DNA of 64,000 nucleotides from Agrobacterium cavarae (GTDB lineage Bacteria; Pseudomonadota; Alphaproteobacteria; Rhizobiales; Rhizobiaceae), in the NCBI RefSeq assembly GCF_004310285.1, contig NZ_SISF01000032.1, forward strand, positions 310,001 to 374,000, given 5' to 3'. The position numbers and the translations under genes were made by a program. Below are positions 51,022 through 59,112 of the stretch, in pieces. Below the pieces are notes generated by a model. It saw only the letters and a list, made by a program, of their open reading frames with translations. It was not told the DNA's origin and searched no databases. The stretch's first letter is position 1, and each line of letters starts with the position of its first letter.

Positions 51022-51843
51022 CTAGCCAGCAGCCGACATCTTGAGAAGATCCGTATTGATCGTCGCTTTCAGCGGCAGGTGATCGGAGGCAACACGCGCC
51101 AGCGCGCTGTCATGGGCTTCAACCTTCTCGATCATGCCTTCGCGATTGGAGATGATGCGATCGAGCGCAAGAACAGGAAGCCCGGAGGGAAAACTCGGCA
51201 CCGCGGGCGGCAAGGTCCCAAAGGCCTCGCGGAAGGTATTGAGCGATGAGCCATTGCCCAGCCGCCACTCGTTCAAATCGCCCATCAACACGGTTGGCTG
51301 CGCTTCTCGCTTGTTCAGCAACTCCACCAGGGCTTTGGCCTGCTGAGCGCGGGAATGCCGCAGCAGGCCGAAATGCGCGGCGATGATGCGGAGCGTTCCC
51401 GCGAGCTTCAGGTCCAGCTCCACCACGAGTGCGCCGCGCGGCTCTAACCCAGGCAGTTTGACCGTGTGAACATCGCGGACCGCGCCTTCGCGGAACAGCA
51501 CGACATTGCCGTGCCAGCCATGCGCCTTGCTGGTACCCGCCACCTGCACCGGGGTCAGCCCGCACTCACGTTCGAGCCGCCCGAGATCCAGCAGGCCCGT
51601 CCGCTCGCCAAATCGACTATCGGCCTCCTGGAGCGCGACGACGTCGGCTCGCAGTTCGTGAATGACCTTGCATATGCGATCGGGGTCAAACTTGCCGTCG
51701 CGACCGATGCATTTGTGCACATTGTAGGAGGCCACGACCGGAGAGGTCTCCTCGATCGAGACCTCGTCTATACAGCGCCGGTTCTTGCGGTTGCGCAGCG
51801 ACGAGATGAAAACTGCAGGGAGACTATCGTTTTTCGGTCGCAT
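51022..51843 (-). CDS. Endonuclease/exonuclease/phosphatase family protein
   Basis: This 273-residue enzyme has the DNase I-like fold: VASYNVHKCIGRDGKF with the catalytic Asn, VVALQEADSRFG with the metal Glu, LMGDLNEWR, and the final ARVASDHLPLKATI with the catalytic Asp-His. No signal peptide is seen. ATG 51843 was preferred, with AGGA seven bases upstream; ATG 51915 gives 24 more residues without a ribosome site. It follows a cardiolipin synthase gene by about 100 bases on the same strand; such pairs are common in proteobacteria and suggest a role in phospholipid or membrane metabolism rather than DNA repair. Confidence 0.8.
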   Translation of the reverse strand: MRPKNDSLPAVFISSLRNRKNRRCIDEVSIEETSPVVASYNVHKCIGRDGKFDPDRICKVIHELRADVVALQEADSRFGERTGLLDLGRLERECGLTPVQVAGTSKAHGWHGNVVLFREGAVRDVHTVKLPGLEPRGALVVELDLKLAGTLRIIAAHFGLLRHSRAQQAKALVELLNKREAQPTVLMGDLNEWRLGNGSSLNTFREAFGTLPPAVPSFPSGLPVLALDRIISNREGMIEKVEAHDSALARVASDHLPLKATINTDLLKMSAAG

Positions 51844-51947
51844 CGTTTTCCTGTCGTAAGCGCCGCGCGTCTTTGGGACGCACAAGGGACGCTCTAGTTC
51901 CTTCAATCGACGCATGGTCGCGTCATGGGTTCAACCCGATGCCGATG

Positions 51948-53435
51948 TCAAAGGTAAGGCGAGGCCAACCACAATATCCGTTCCGTCAGACGAACGAGGA
52001 ACGGCCTTGCCCTCAACTCTTCCAGCTTCACCGGCGTTGCATTCTCGAGTGCCAGACCTATTCGCTCCGACACCGTGTTCGCAAAGCCTTCATCCAGAAC
52101 TTCCATATCCACCTCAAAGTTCAATCGAAGCGAACGCGGATCGAGATTTGACGAGCCGACATAGGACCAGCGATCATCGATCACCAGAAGCTTGGAGTGA
52201 TTGAATTGGCCGGTGGCGCGCCATATACGGCAGTAACTCCTGAGCAACTGATCGAACTGTGCCGTCATGGCGCGATCGACCAGCATCAGGTTGTTTGTCG
52301 CCGGAACGATGATGTCGACCGCGACGCCTCGACGCGCTGCCGTTGTCAGGGCGGAGATCAGTTCGCGATCCGGCAGGAAGTAAGGCGACATGATGCGGAT
52401 CGAGGACCGGGCGATGGAAAACGCACCCATCAGCATCTTATGGCTCGTCTCGATGCTGTTGTCCGGTCCGGAGGCCACCGCGCGCATCAGGATCGGCTGA
52501 CCGGGAACGCCATCGGGAATGGTGATATCCCACACAGGTCCGTCCAGACGCTCGCCGCTGGCAAAGCGCCAGTCCTCGGCTGCGACCGTGAAAAGATCGG
52601 CGACGACCGGCCCTTGGACCTTGAAATGCGTGTCGTGCGACTGCTTGTCTCCATGGAACTCGCGGGTGAAGCCTTCGCGAATATTCATGCCGCCGGTAAA
52701 GGCGATCTTGCCGTCGACAATCAGGATCTTTCGGTGCGTGCGCAGATTGGCATAGGGCAGCCGCAGCCCCATGATCACGTTGCCATTGAAGACCGCGGAT
52801 TTGATCTCTTCCAGCCGCAGTTTGGAGAGGATGCTTGGTACTGAGTATCGCGCGCCGACAGCGTCGACCAACACACGAACCTCGACACCCCGTTCTTTGG
52901 CGCGGGCGAGTGCGGCGACGACGCGAAGCCCGATCCGGTCGTGATCAAGAATATAGGTTTCCAGGATGATCGACCGGCGCGCGTGACCGATGGCGTCAAG
53001 CATGGCCGCATAGGCCTCGTCTCCATCGGACAGGGTCTCGATGGTGTTGCCTGTGGTCAGCGCCGCACGCGTCACTCGGTCACCCACGGTCTTCATCGCC
53101 ACAAAGCGTCGGCCGAATCGCTCGACGACCAGGGCGTTGTCCGCGTCGAACCGCGCCACCCGGTCCATGATCGTCCCATGCATCAAAGACCGCTGTTGCC
53201 CAAGGTTGCTGCGCCTGATCCGGTTGATGCCGGCAATGGCATAGAGCAACGCGCCGATGATGGGAGACAGCACGATCACGCCCACCCAACCGAGTGCGGA
53301 TCGTACTTCCTGTTTGGTCATTGTGGCATGGACCGCAGCCACGGTCCCCATGACAAGCGAGAGCAGTGCGAGAACGTGGGGCCAGTAGGCTTCGAACAAT
53401 GCGATCATGAACTGAATATAGCGATCAAGAGCCAA
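51948..53435 (-). CDS. Cardiolipin synthase (phospholipase D family)
   Basis: This is a 495-residue inner membrane enzyme. Two N-terminal helices (YWPHVLALLSLVMGTVAAV; ALGWVGVIVLSPIIGALLYAI) precede two phospholipase D domains with the HKD motifs RTHRKILIVDGKIAFTGGMN and FNHSKLLVIDDRWSYVGSSN. It condenses phosphatidylglycerol into cardiolipin. The start appears to be TTG 53435, with CAGG upstream; ATG 53408 would cut the N-terminus by nine residues and has no ribosome site. Confidence 0.87.
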   Translation of the reverse strand: MALDRYIQFMIALFEAYWPHVLALLSLVMGTVAAVHATMTKQEVRSALGWVGVIVLSPIIGALLYAIAGINRIRRSNLGQQRSLMHGTIMDRVARFDADNALVVERFGRRFVAMKTVGDRVTRAALTTGNTIETLSDGDEAYAAMLDAIGHARRSIILETYILDHDRIGLRVVAALARAKERGVEVRVLVDAVGARYSVPSILSKLRLEEIKSAVFNGNVIMGLRLPYANLRTHRKILIVDGKIAFTGGMNIREGFTREFHGDKQSHDTHFKVQGPVVADLFTVAAEDWRFASGERLDGPVWDITIPDGVPGQPILMRAVASGPDNSIETSHKMLMGAFSIARSSIRIMSPYFLPDRELISALTTAARRGVAVDIIVPATNNLMLVDRAMTAQFDQLLRSYCRIWRATGQFNHSKLLVIDDRWSYVGSSNLDPRSLRLNFEVDMEVLDEGFANTVSERIGLALENATPVKLEELRARPFLVRLTERILWLASPYL

Positions 53436-53512
53436 GCCGCAACGACCTGAATCACGAGAGAAAACAACTGACTTGTAATCAAATTCAATTTACCTTACGA
53501 GCATTAGACATC

Positions 53513-54838
53513 ATGCAAATCGGTATGACGCCCATGCGTTTGAGACACATCGCTCTTCTTGCCTGCGCCGGTCTAATGCTTGCGGGCTGTAACGAAACGC
53601 TCGAAACCGTCGAGCGTGACGTGTCTCATGTCAAGAACAAGGTCGATTATCCCCTCGCTCCCACCATCCTTGCCGAGATGGACAAGAAGAACATGGATCG
53701 CAATGCGCCGATCATGATTCGCATCTTGAAGGAAGAAGGCAAGCTGGAAGTCTGGAAGGCGCGACGCGACAACCGGTTCGAGGTGATTGCGTCCTACGAT
53801 ATCTGCGCCTGGTCCGGCAAACTCGGACCGAAGGTCAAAGAGGGGGACAGGCAGGCGCCTGAAGGGTTCTACAACCTTTCTCCCAGCCACATGAATCCCT
53901 ATTCAAATTACTATCTTTCGATCAACACCGGCTTCCCGAACCGCTACGATCAGGCAAACGGCCGCAACGGCACGAACCTGATGATCCATGGCGCTTGCTC
54001 GTCATCGGGCTGCTACTCCATGACCGACGCGCAGATGCTGGAAATCTACGCTTTCGCGCGTGACGCCTTCAAGGGTGGCCAGAAGACGATCCAGCTTCAG
54101 GCGCTGCCATTCCGCATGACCGCGGAAAACATGGCGCGCCACCACAAAAGCGAGAATTACGAATTCTGGAAGATGCTGAAGGTCGGCTACGATCATTTCG
54201 AAGTCACCAAGCGTCCGCCCGAGGTGAATGTCTGCGAGAAAAAATACGTCTTCAATCAGCAGGCACAGGGTGGGCAGTTCAACGCTGCTGCAACCTGCCC
54301 CGCCATGAGCACGCCACCGGCACTCGCCAGCACAATGGTCAGCTACAACAAGACCTACGACCTTGCCTATGACAAGGCGATGAAGAAGTTCGACGGTATG
54401 GTCTGGTATGATCCGACCGAGGCCGAGCGCAAGGTTCTGGTGGCAGAAAAGCGCAAAGGTCGCGAAGCGGCTTACGCGCCGACCGGCTCGGCGCTGAAGG
54501 CCGGTAAGCTGATGAAGGAAACCGAATTCGCCGCACTGATGGAAAAGAAGGCCGCAAAGGGGATTTCCGCAACCGGGGCGACCGCCATTGCCTCGGCCTC
54601 TGGTTCGGCACCGCGCACCACCGCTCCGGCCTCTCAGCCGGCGCCATCCCAGCCCGCGGTCGCTGCCCGCCCGACATCCGTCATGCTCGCAGCCGCGGCA
54701 CAGGTTCAGACGCAGCCAGCACCAGCGGCAGCAACGCAGGCCATCCCCGTTCCCGCCGTCAACCCGCTCGCATTTAGCGCCACGGCACAGGAAGAGCCGG
54801 CAAAGAAACCGTTCTGGAAGTTCTGGGCCAAGGAGTGA
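53513..54838 (+). CDS. L,D-transpeptidase family lipoprotein with Ala/Pro-rich tail
   Basis: This 441-residue exported protein has a lipobox, CAGLMLAGC, so it should be lipid-anchored. The YkuD-type catalytic domain spans about residues 60-215: GTNLMIHGACSSSGCYSM contains the active Cys 167 and conserved His. Such enzymes make 3-3 cross-links in peptidoglycan or attach or release lipoproteins (YafK/DpaA type). The C-terminal 130 residues are low-complexity Ala/Pro/Ser/Gln, likely a cell-wall-spanning stretch. Start is ATG 53513 or 53534; the second gives a shorter signal. Loss of Braun lipoprotein and use of L,D-transpeptidases at the growing pole are known themes in Agrobacterium. Confidence 0.8.
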   Translation: MQIGMTPMRLRHIALLACAGLMLAGCNETLETVERDVSHVKNKVDYPLAPTILAEMDKKNMDRNAPIMIRILKEEGKLEVWKARRDNRFEVIASYDICAWSGKLGPKVKEGDRQAPEGFYNLSPSHMNPYSNYYLSINTGFPNRYDQANGRNGTNLMIHGACSSSGCYSMTDAQMLEIYAFARDAFKGGQKTIQLQALPFRMTAENMARHHKSENYEFWKMLKVGYDHFEVTKRPPEVNVCEKKYVFNQQAQGGQFNAAATCPAMSTPPALASTMVSYNKTYDLAYDKAMKKFDGMVWYDPTEAERKVLVAEKRKGREAAYAPTGSALKAGKLMKETEFAALMEKKAAKGISATGATAIASASGSAPRTTAPASQPAPSQPAVAARPTSVMLAAAAQVQTQPAPAAATQAIPVPAVNPLAFSATAQEEPAKKPFWKFWAKE

Positions 54839-54840
54839 CC

Positions 54841-55068
54841 TTGGCAACCGACGCCGTCTTCGATCTCAAGGGGCTGAAATGCCCTCTTCCGGTTTTGCGC
54901 AGTCGCAAGAAGCTTTCCGCCATGCTTTCTGGCGAAGACCTGGTTGTCGAGACGACCGACCCTCTGGCGGTTATCGATATTCCCCATATGTGCCGGGAAG
55001 ATGGTCATATTCTTCTCGAGACGATCAAGACCGAGGATGGCCACCGGTTTTACATTCGCCGCGGTTGA
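54841..55068 (+). CDS. TusA family sulfurtransferase
   Basis: This 75-residue protein has the TusA/SirA hallmark LKGLKCPLPVLRSRKKL with the sulfur-carrying Cys, and VVETTDPLAVIDIPHMC. TusA proteins pass persulfide sulfur to tRNA thiolation or cofactor synthesis. The ribosome site AAGGAG (54830-54835) lies inside the end of the L,D-transpeptidase gene and is best placed for TTG 54841; GTG 54835 overlaps it. Translation is therefore coupled to the upstream gene. There is no tus operon here, so the partner is unknown. Confidence 0.82.
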   Translation: MATDAVFDLKGLKCPLPVLRSRKKLSAMLSGEDLVVETTDPLAVIDIPHMCREDGHILLETIKTEDGHRFYIRRG

Positions 55069-55081
55069 GCGCGTAAGCCGC

Positions 55082-55184
55082 TCTTAAAGCATGGTCCACG
55101 CAAAACGTGCAGCGATACCGGCATACGACAAAACAAAAGCTTGAAGCATCAGGACCGAATCTGAGAGATCGCGACACGTTTTAG
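55082..55184. repeat. RIME-like palindromic intergenic repeat, copy B
   Basis: This is the second copy of the element at 14924-15033. It begins TCTTAAAGCATG, has GTGCAGCG and ACGAC in the same order, and ends ACCGAATCTGAGAGATCGCG, against GGCGAATCTCAAAGATCGCC in copy A. It is about 8 bases shorter in the middle, so the large inverted repeat is partly decayed. It lies between the tusA-like and amidohydrolase genes. Confidence 0.6.
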
Positions 55185-55264
55185 GCCGTTCCACGATCCA
55201 ATAGAGGTATCCTGGAACCAACATTCGCGTTTTCGTGTTTCCCACCTGAGTTCATGAGGGGAAA

Positions 55265-56083
55265 ATGACGGAAAACGGCGCAAGTCCCAACACATCAAAA
55301 AGACAAATCTGGTCGGCGTCATTTGGCAGCTCACCGATCATTGGCACCGCGATCCATGACGGTCATCTCCTGCGCGATGATCTCCTCGATACGATGGCGC
55401 TTTCCGATGCAGAACGGCTTTATGAGGAAGATCCTTATACCGGTGAGATGATCAGCGGTCTGACAAACAGGATCATCGGGCAGCGATCACGCTTCGAGAT
55501 CGACCTCAATCGTGCAAGGGACGCCGCGGTCTATCTCACGCCCGATCAGTCCTGGGGACTGGAGGTCTGGCGCGCGCGTCCATCCGACGCCGCCATTGCC
55601 GCGTCTCTCTCCGTGCACGACGACTATTACGCGATGCTGTCGGCCTTCTTGGATCGGATCGAAAGGTCACATGGCCGCTTTATCCTGTTGGACGTTCACA
55701 GCTACAATCACCGCCGCCAGGGCGCCGACGGACCTGTCACTGCGCAGGTAAAAGCGCCCGACATCAATATCGGCACCATCTCCATGGATCGCAGCCGCTG
55801 GGCCTTTGCGGTGGACGCCGTGATGGAGCACTTTGCCTCTGCTGAGATCGGTGGCCGCAAGCTGGACGTTCGTGAAAATGTTGCATTTCAGGGACGTGGC
55901 GAACAAACGCGTTTCGTTCATGAGACCTATCCGGACACCGGATGTGCCATTGCCATCGAGTTCAAGAAGATCTTCATGGACGAGTGGACCGGAGAACCGG
56001 ACACACGGGTTGTCGCCGATATTCGCCGCACGATGATCGCGCTGGAAGCACTGCTCGAACGGTTGCTGCGAGAGCGCCAATGA
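55265..56083 (+). CDS. N-formylglutamate amidohydrolase family protein
   Basis: This 272-residue protein has the FGase fold: AIHDGHLLRDD near the N-terminus, EEDPYTGEMISGL, RFEIDLNRARDAAVYL, FILLDVHSYNHRR with the metal-binding Asp and His, and CAIAIEFKKIFMDEWTG. Known members deformylate N-formyl-L-glutamate at the end of histidine breakdown. Here there is no hut gene; instead its stop overlaps the start of a DUF1704 peptidase gene (ATGA), and an ATP-grasp ligase follows. I infer a different substrate, a small N-acyl or glutamyl compound made or used by the partners. Confidence 0.8.
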   Translation: MTENGASPNTSKRQIWSASFGSSPIIGTAIHDGHLLRDDLLDTMALSDAERLYEEDPYTGEMISGLTNRIIGQRSRFEIDLNRARDAAVYLTPDQSWGLEVWRARPSDAAIAASLSVHDDYYAMLSAFLDRIERSHGRFILLDVHSYNHRRQGADGPVTAQVKAPDINIGTISMDRSRWAFAVDAVMEHFASAEIGGRKLDVRENVAFQGRGEQTRFVHETYPDTGCAIAIEFKKIFMDEWTGEPDTRVVADIRRTMIALEALLERLLRERQ

Positions 56084-57954
56084 GCAATGTCTCCCCGATC
56101 AAGCAGGAAAAAGAAGAGCCGCTGCTGTCGCAAATCTCAACTGCTTTGTCTGAGGGACAGGCAATCCGCAAGGATGTCGGCAAGGATGGTCGTCTTCACA
56201 TCGACAGGCCGCTTCCGTTCCTGTGCCTGCACTTGACCTACGGAACGAAGAACCTTGCAGCGCGCGACATTGCTTCTGCCAATGCATCCTACCTCATCGC
56301 CTCGAGCTTGAGCGAAGCCGCACCGATCATCCAGGCGATCGGCGATGAGATGGTCAAGCGCTTCGGCGCCTTCGTCGTCCTCGATATCGGCGAGCTGGAG
56401 CACGATATCCTGCTGGCTGACGACTCCCCCTTCCTGCCGCATTACGAGGTCGCCGTCTCCGCGACCACGGAACCCGAGACGCAGAATGCCCGAAAAGCCT
56501 TCATCAAAGCGATTTGCGATGCCGAGGTCCGGTTCCGCACACCGCGCATCACGCGGCCGGAACCCGCACAGGACCCGATCTTGCGGCTGAGAGAGGCTGG
56601 TATTTCTTTCCCCTGCATCAGCGTTCGCTTCGCGCCCATCTATCGTCAGCCGGAATCAGGAACCGACTATCCCGGTCTTCGCGAAACGATGATTGCCGAT
56701 CTCTTCGATGCAGGGCTTCGCGCTTTCTCAGCCTTCGCGACAGAAACGAACACACTGAACATCACCACCCATCGGGCGCTCGGGCGAAAAGCGTTTGTCG
56801 ATGCGGTGCGTCGTGCCGATCGCTCGGTTGATGAAATCGCTCAGTCCTTCGATTTCCTCCTGTCGGTCACGCCGATCAACGCGCGTCAGGCCTTCGAGGA
56901 ATTCAAGCAAAGCGATTTCGAGTATGCGCCGCATTTCCTCTATCGCCCGCTGGGGGTCGATGTTGAAGAGCAGAAGCGCAAGCTCTATTCGGTCGCCTTC
57001 GACCATCTGGAAGACCCGGTCCTCTATCATCTTTACCGCGAGAAGCAGCAGGAGATCGACCTGCAGCTGACGATGCTCGCCCACTTGCACAAGCGGCAAT
57101 ATACGGATTTCGGCCGCGCGCTTTACAGTTCGGTCGAGCCGGAACTGCTAACCCTCGCGCTCGATGTTCTTGCGCGGTGTAAGATGCCTGCCAATGAAAA
57201 TGATATCCCCATGGTCGGCTGCTACGAAGTTGCGCAAAAGGCCCGCGAGATGGTCGACGCCTATCATCAGGAGGAGGCGAGCTTCAAGGCGCGCGTCGAA
57301 ATCCGTGATGACCTTCCGCCGGGTCTGATGGTGACCGGCGAAAAGCTGCTGATTTCCCGCCACACGGTGATGGAGCAGCGCCGCCTCGACGCCTTGCTAC
57401 ACCACGAGATCGGGGTCCACCTGCTCACCTACTTCAACGGTTCGGCTCAGGGTCTTCGGCTCTTTCGCAGCGGCCTCTCCGGCTATGAGGGCGTGCAGGA
57501 AGGCTTAGCCGTGCTGGCCGAACATCTTTCGGGCGGCATGACACGCCAGCGCCTTCGCCTCGTCGCCGGACGCGTCGTCGCCTGTGCTGCCATGCTCGAT
57601 GGGGCAAGTTTTGTCGAGACCTATCGACTGGTCACGGATGAGCACCATTTTGATCAGGCGAATGCCTTCAACATGGTGCTGCGCGTCTATCGCGGCGGCG
57701 GGCTACCGAAGGACGCCATCTATCTTCGTGGGCTGAGCGAAATCCTCCAGCATCTTCGTAAAGGCGGCGCTCTTGACCCCTTCTGGATGGGCAAGATTTC
57801 CGCGGCCCATTTCCCCATCATGCAGGAGCTTTCGCTTCGCGGCCTGCTGCGGCCGCCTGGTATTCGACCGGCCTTTCTCTCGCTGACACGCGCCAATGAA
57901 CGGCTCGAAAAAATACGATCAGGACTTTCCATCGCCGAAATGGCCACGCTTTAA
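56080..57954 (+). CDS. DUF1704 QEGLA-motif protein, predicted MATCAP-like metallopeptidase
   Basis: This 624-residue soluble protein has a C-terminal DUF1704 domain. The HExxxH motif HEIGVH (His 442, Glu 443, His 447) and a downstream Glu 474 in YEGVQEGLAVLAEHLSGG form a zinc peptidase-like site. The family name in databases, flavohemoglobin expression-modulating QEGLA protein, is from old work. The eukaryotic homologue KIAA0895L (MATCAP) is a carboxypeptidase that removes tyrosine from tubulin. Peptidase action on a small peptide is therefore plausible here. ATG 56080 overlaps the amidohydrolase stop; the frame upstream of it is a shadow. Confidence 0.83.
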   Translation: MSNVSPIKQEKEEPLLSQISTALSEGQAIRKDVGKDGRLHIDRPLPFLCLHLTYGTKNLAARDIASANASYLIASSLSEAAPIIQAIGDEMVKRFGAFVVLDIGELEHDILLADDSPFLPHYEVAVSATTEPETQNARKAFIKAICDAEVRFRTPRITRPEPAQDPILRLREAGISFPCISVRFAPIYRQPESGTDYPGLRETMIADLFDAGLRAFSAFATETNTLNITTHRALGRKAFVDAVRRADRSVDEIAQSFDFLLSVTPINARQAFEEFKQSDFEYAPHFLYRPLGVDVEEQKRKLYSVAFDHLEDPVLYHLYREKQQEIDLQLTMLAHLHKRQYTDFGRALYSSVEPELLTLALDVLARCKMPANENDIPMVGCYEVAQKAREMVDAYHQEEASFKARVEIRDDLPPGLMVTGEKLLISRHTVMEQRRLDALLHHEIGVHLLTYFNGSAQGLRLFRSGLSGYEGVQEGLAVLAEHLSGGMTRQRLRLVAGRVVACAAMLDGASFVETYRLVTDEHHFDQANAFNMVLRVYRGGGLPKDAIYLRGLSEILQHLRKGGALDPFWMGKISAAHFPIMQELSLRGLLRPPGIRPAFLSLTRANERLEKIRSGLSIAEMATL

Positions 57955-57964
57955 GGAGGGGACC

Positions 57965-59011
57965 ATGCGCCTAGCGTTCTTTGTCAATTCAATCGAAGGC
58001 GAACATCCAAGCTACGCCACAGGGCTTCTGGCCATGGCCGCGCTCAATCGCGGCCACGAGGTCATCTACCTGACGCCCGGGGACTTTACCTTGCGCCCGG
58101 ATGACACGCTTGTCGTCCATGCGCTCGTTATGCCGAAGCAAAAATACAAGAAGGTGGAGGCTTTCCATGCGGCTCTGCAGGAACGGCAATTGCAGCGCGA
58201 GACGATCGATATCGAAGAGATCGACGCGCTGATGCTGCGCAACGACCCGTCGCTCGATCAGACCGCGCGACCTTGGGCCGTCCACTCCGGCATTCTCTTC
58301 GGGCGACTGGCGGAGCAGCGAGGTGTTATCGTCCTCAATGACCCGGAAGGTCTGGCGCTGGCTCAGAACAAACTCTACTTCCAAAGCTTCCCTGAGATCG
58401 TTCGTCCGACAACGCTGATTTCGCGCAACGTTGAGGAAATTCGCGCTTTCGCCGATGCCCACCCCAAGGGCGTCATCGTCAAACCCTTGCAGGGTTCCGG
58501 CGGCAAGAACGTTTTCAAGATCGGCTCTTCCAAGGAAACCAACCTGAACCAGATATTCGAGGCGGTTAGTATCGAAGGGTATCTCATTGCCCAAGCCTAT
58601 CTGCCCGCGGCGAAAAGCGGCGATATCCGCTTCTTCATGATGAACGGTAAACCCTTGATGCGTGACGGGGCCTATGCCGCACTTCGTCGTGTTCCGGCCA
58701 AAGGCGATCTTCGTTCGAACATCCACGCCTCCGGCACGGCGGAAGCGGTCGAGGTCAATGACGATGTGCTCGCGCTTGCGGAAATGATGCGGCCAAAGCT
58801 CGTTGAGGACGGCATGTTCCTCGTCGGCCTCGATATCGTCGGCGACAAGATCCTAGAGGTGAATGTCTTTTCCCCTGGCGGCCTCGGCCATATCCGCGAA
58901 CTCACCAATGTGGATTTCACCGATACCGTCATCGAGGCAGTGGAGAAGAAAGTCTCCATGCAGGCGGCCTCAGCGGGCATGTTGAGCAACCGGCTGCTGG
59001 CAACGCTGTAA
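57965..59011 (+). CDS. ATP-grasp ligase, glutathione synthetase (GshB)-like
   Basis: This 348-residue protein matches GshB in layout. The N-terminal preATP-grasp part is MRLAFFVNSIEGEHPSYATG. The ATP-grasp part has LMLRNDPSLDQTARPW, LNDPEGLALAQNKLYFQSFPE, GVIVKPLQGSGGKNVFKI with the ATP Lys, and LDIVGDKILEVNVFSPGG with the metal-binding Glu and Asn. GshB joins glutamylcysteine to glycine, but ATP-grasp relatives join other amino acids. Its sequence differs enough, and it sits in a metallopeptidase/amidohydrolase operon, so it is probably not the main housekeeping GshB. AAGGAGG precedes the ATG by 6 bases. Confidence 0.8.
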   Translation: MRLAFFVNSIEGEHPSYATGLLAMAALNRGHEVIYLTPGDFTLRPDDTLVVHALVMPKQKYKKVEAFHAALQERQLQRETIDIEEIDALMLRNDPSLDQTARPWAVHSGILFGRLAEQRGVIVLNDPEGLALAQNKLYFQSFPEIVRPTTLISRNVEEIRAFADAHPKGVIVKPLQGSGGKNVFKIGSSKETNLNQIFEAVSIEGYLIAQAYLPAAKSGDIRFFMMNGKPLMRDGAYAALRRVPAKGDLRSNIHASGTAEAVEVNDDVLALAEMMRPKLVEDGMFLVGLDIVGDKILEVNVFSPGGLGHIRELTNVDFTDTVIEAVEKKVSMQAASAGMLSNRLLATL

Positions 59012-59112
59012 TGCGAGTCGCGGCACCATTATTCGGGAAAATCCATTTGACCGAATCCAGGGCCTTGCCTAACTGTTCCGGCATAATCCCTCTTGCCGGA
59101 ACAATCCTTGCC

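Noticed and set aside
55265..56083. Part of a histidine utilisation (hut) operon
   Set aside because: The product resembles HutG-type amidohydrolases, but no hutU, hutH, hutI or hutC gene lies in the neighbourhood.
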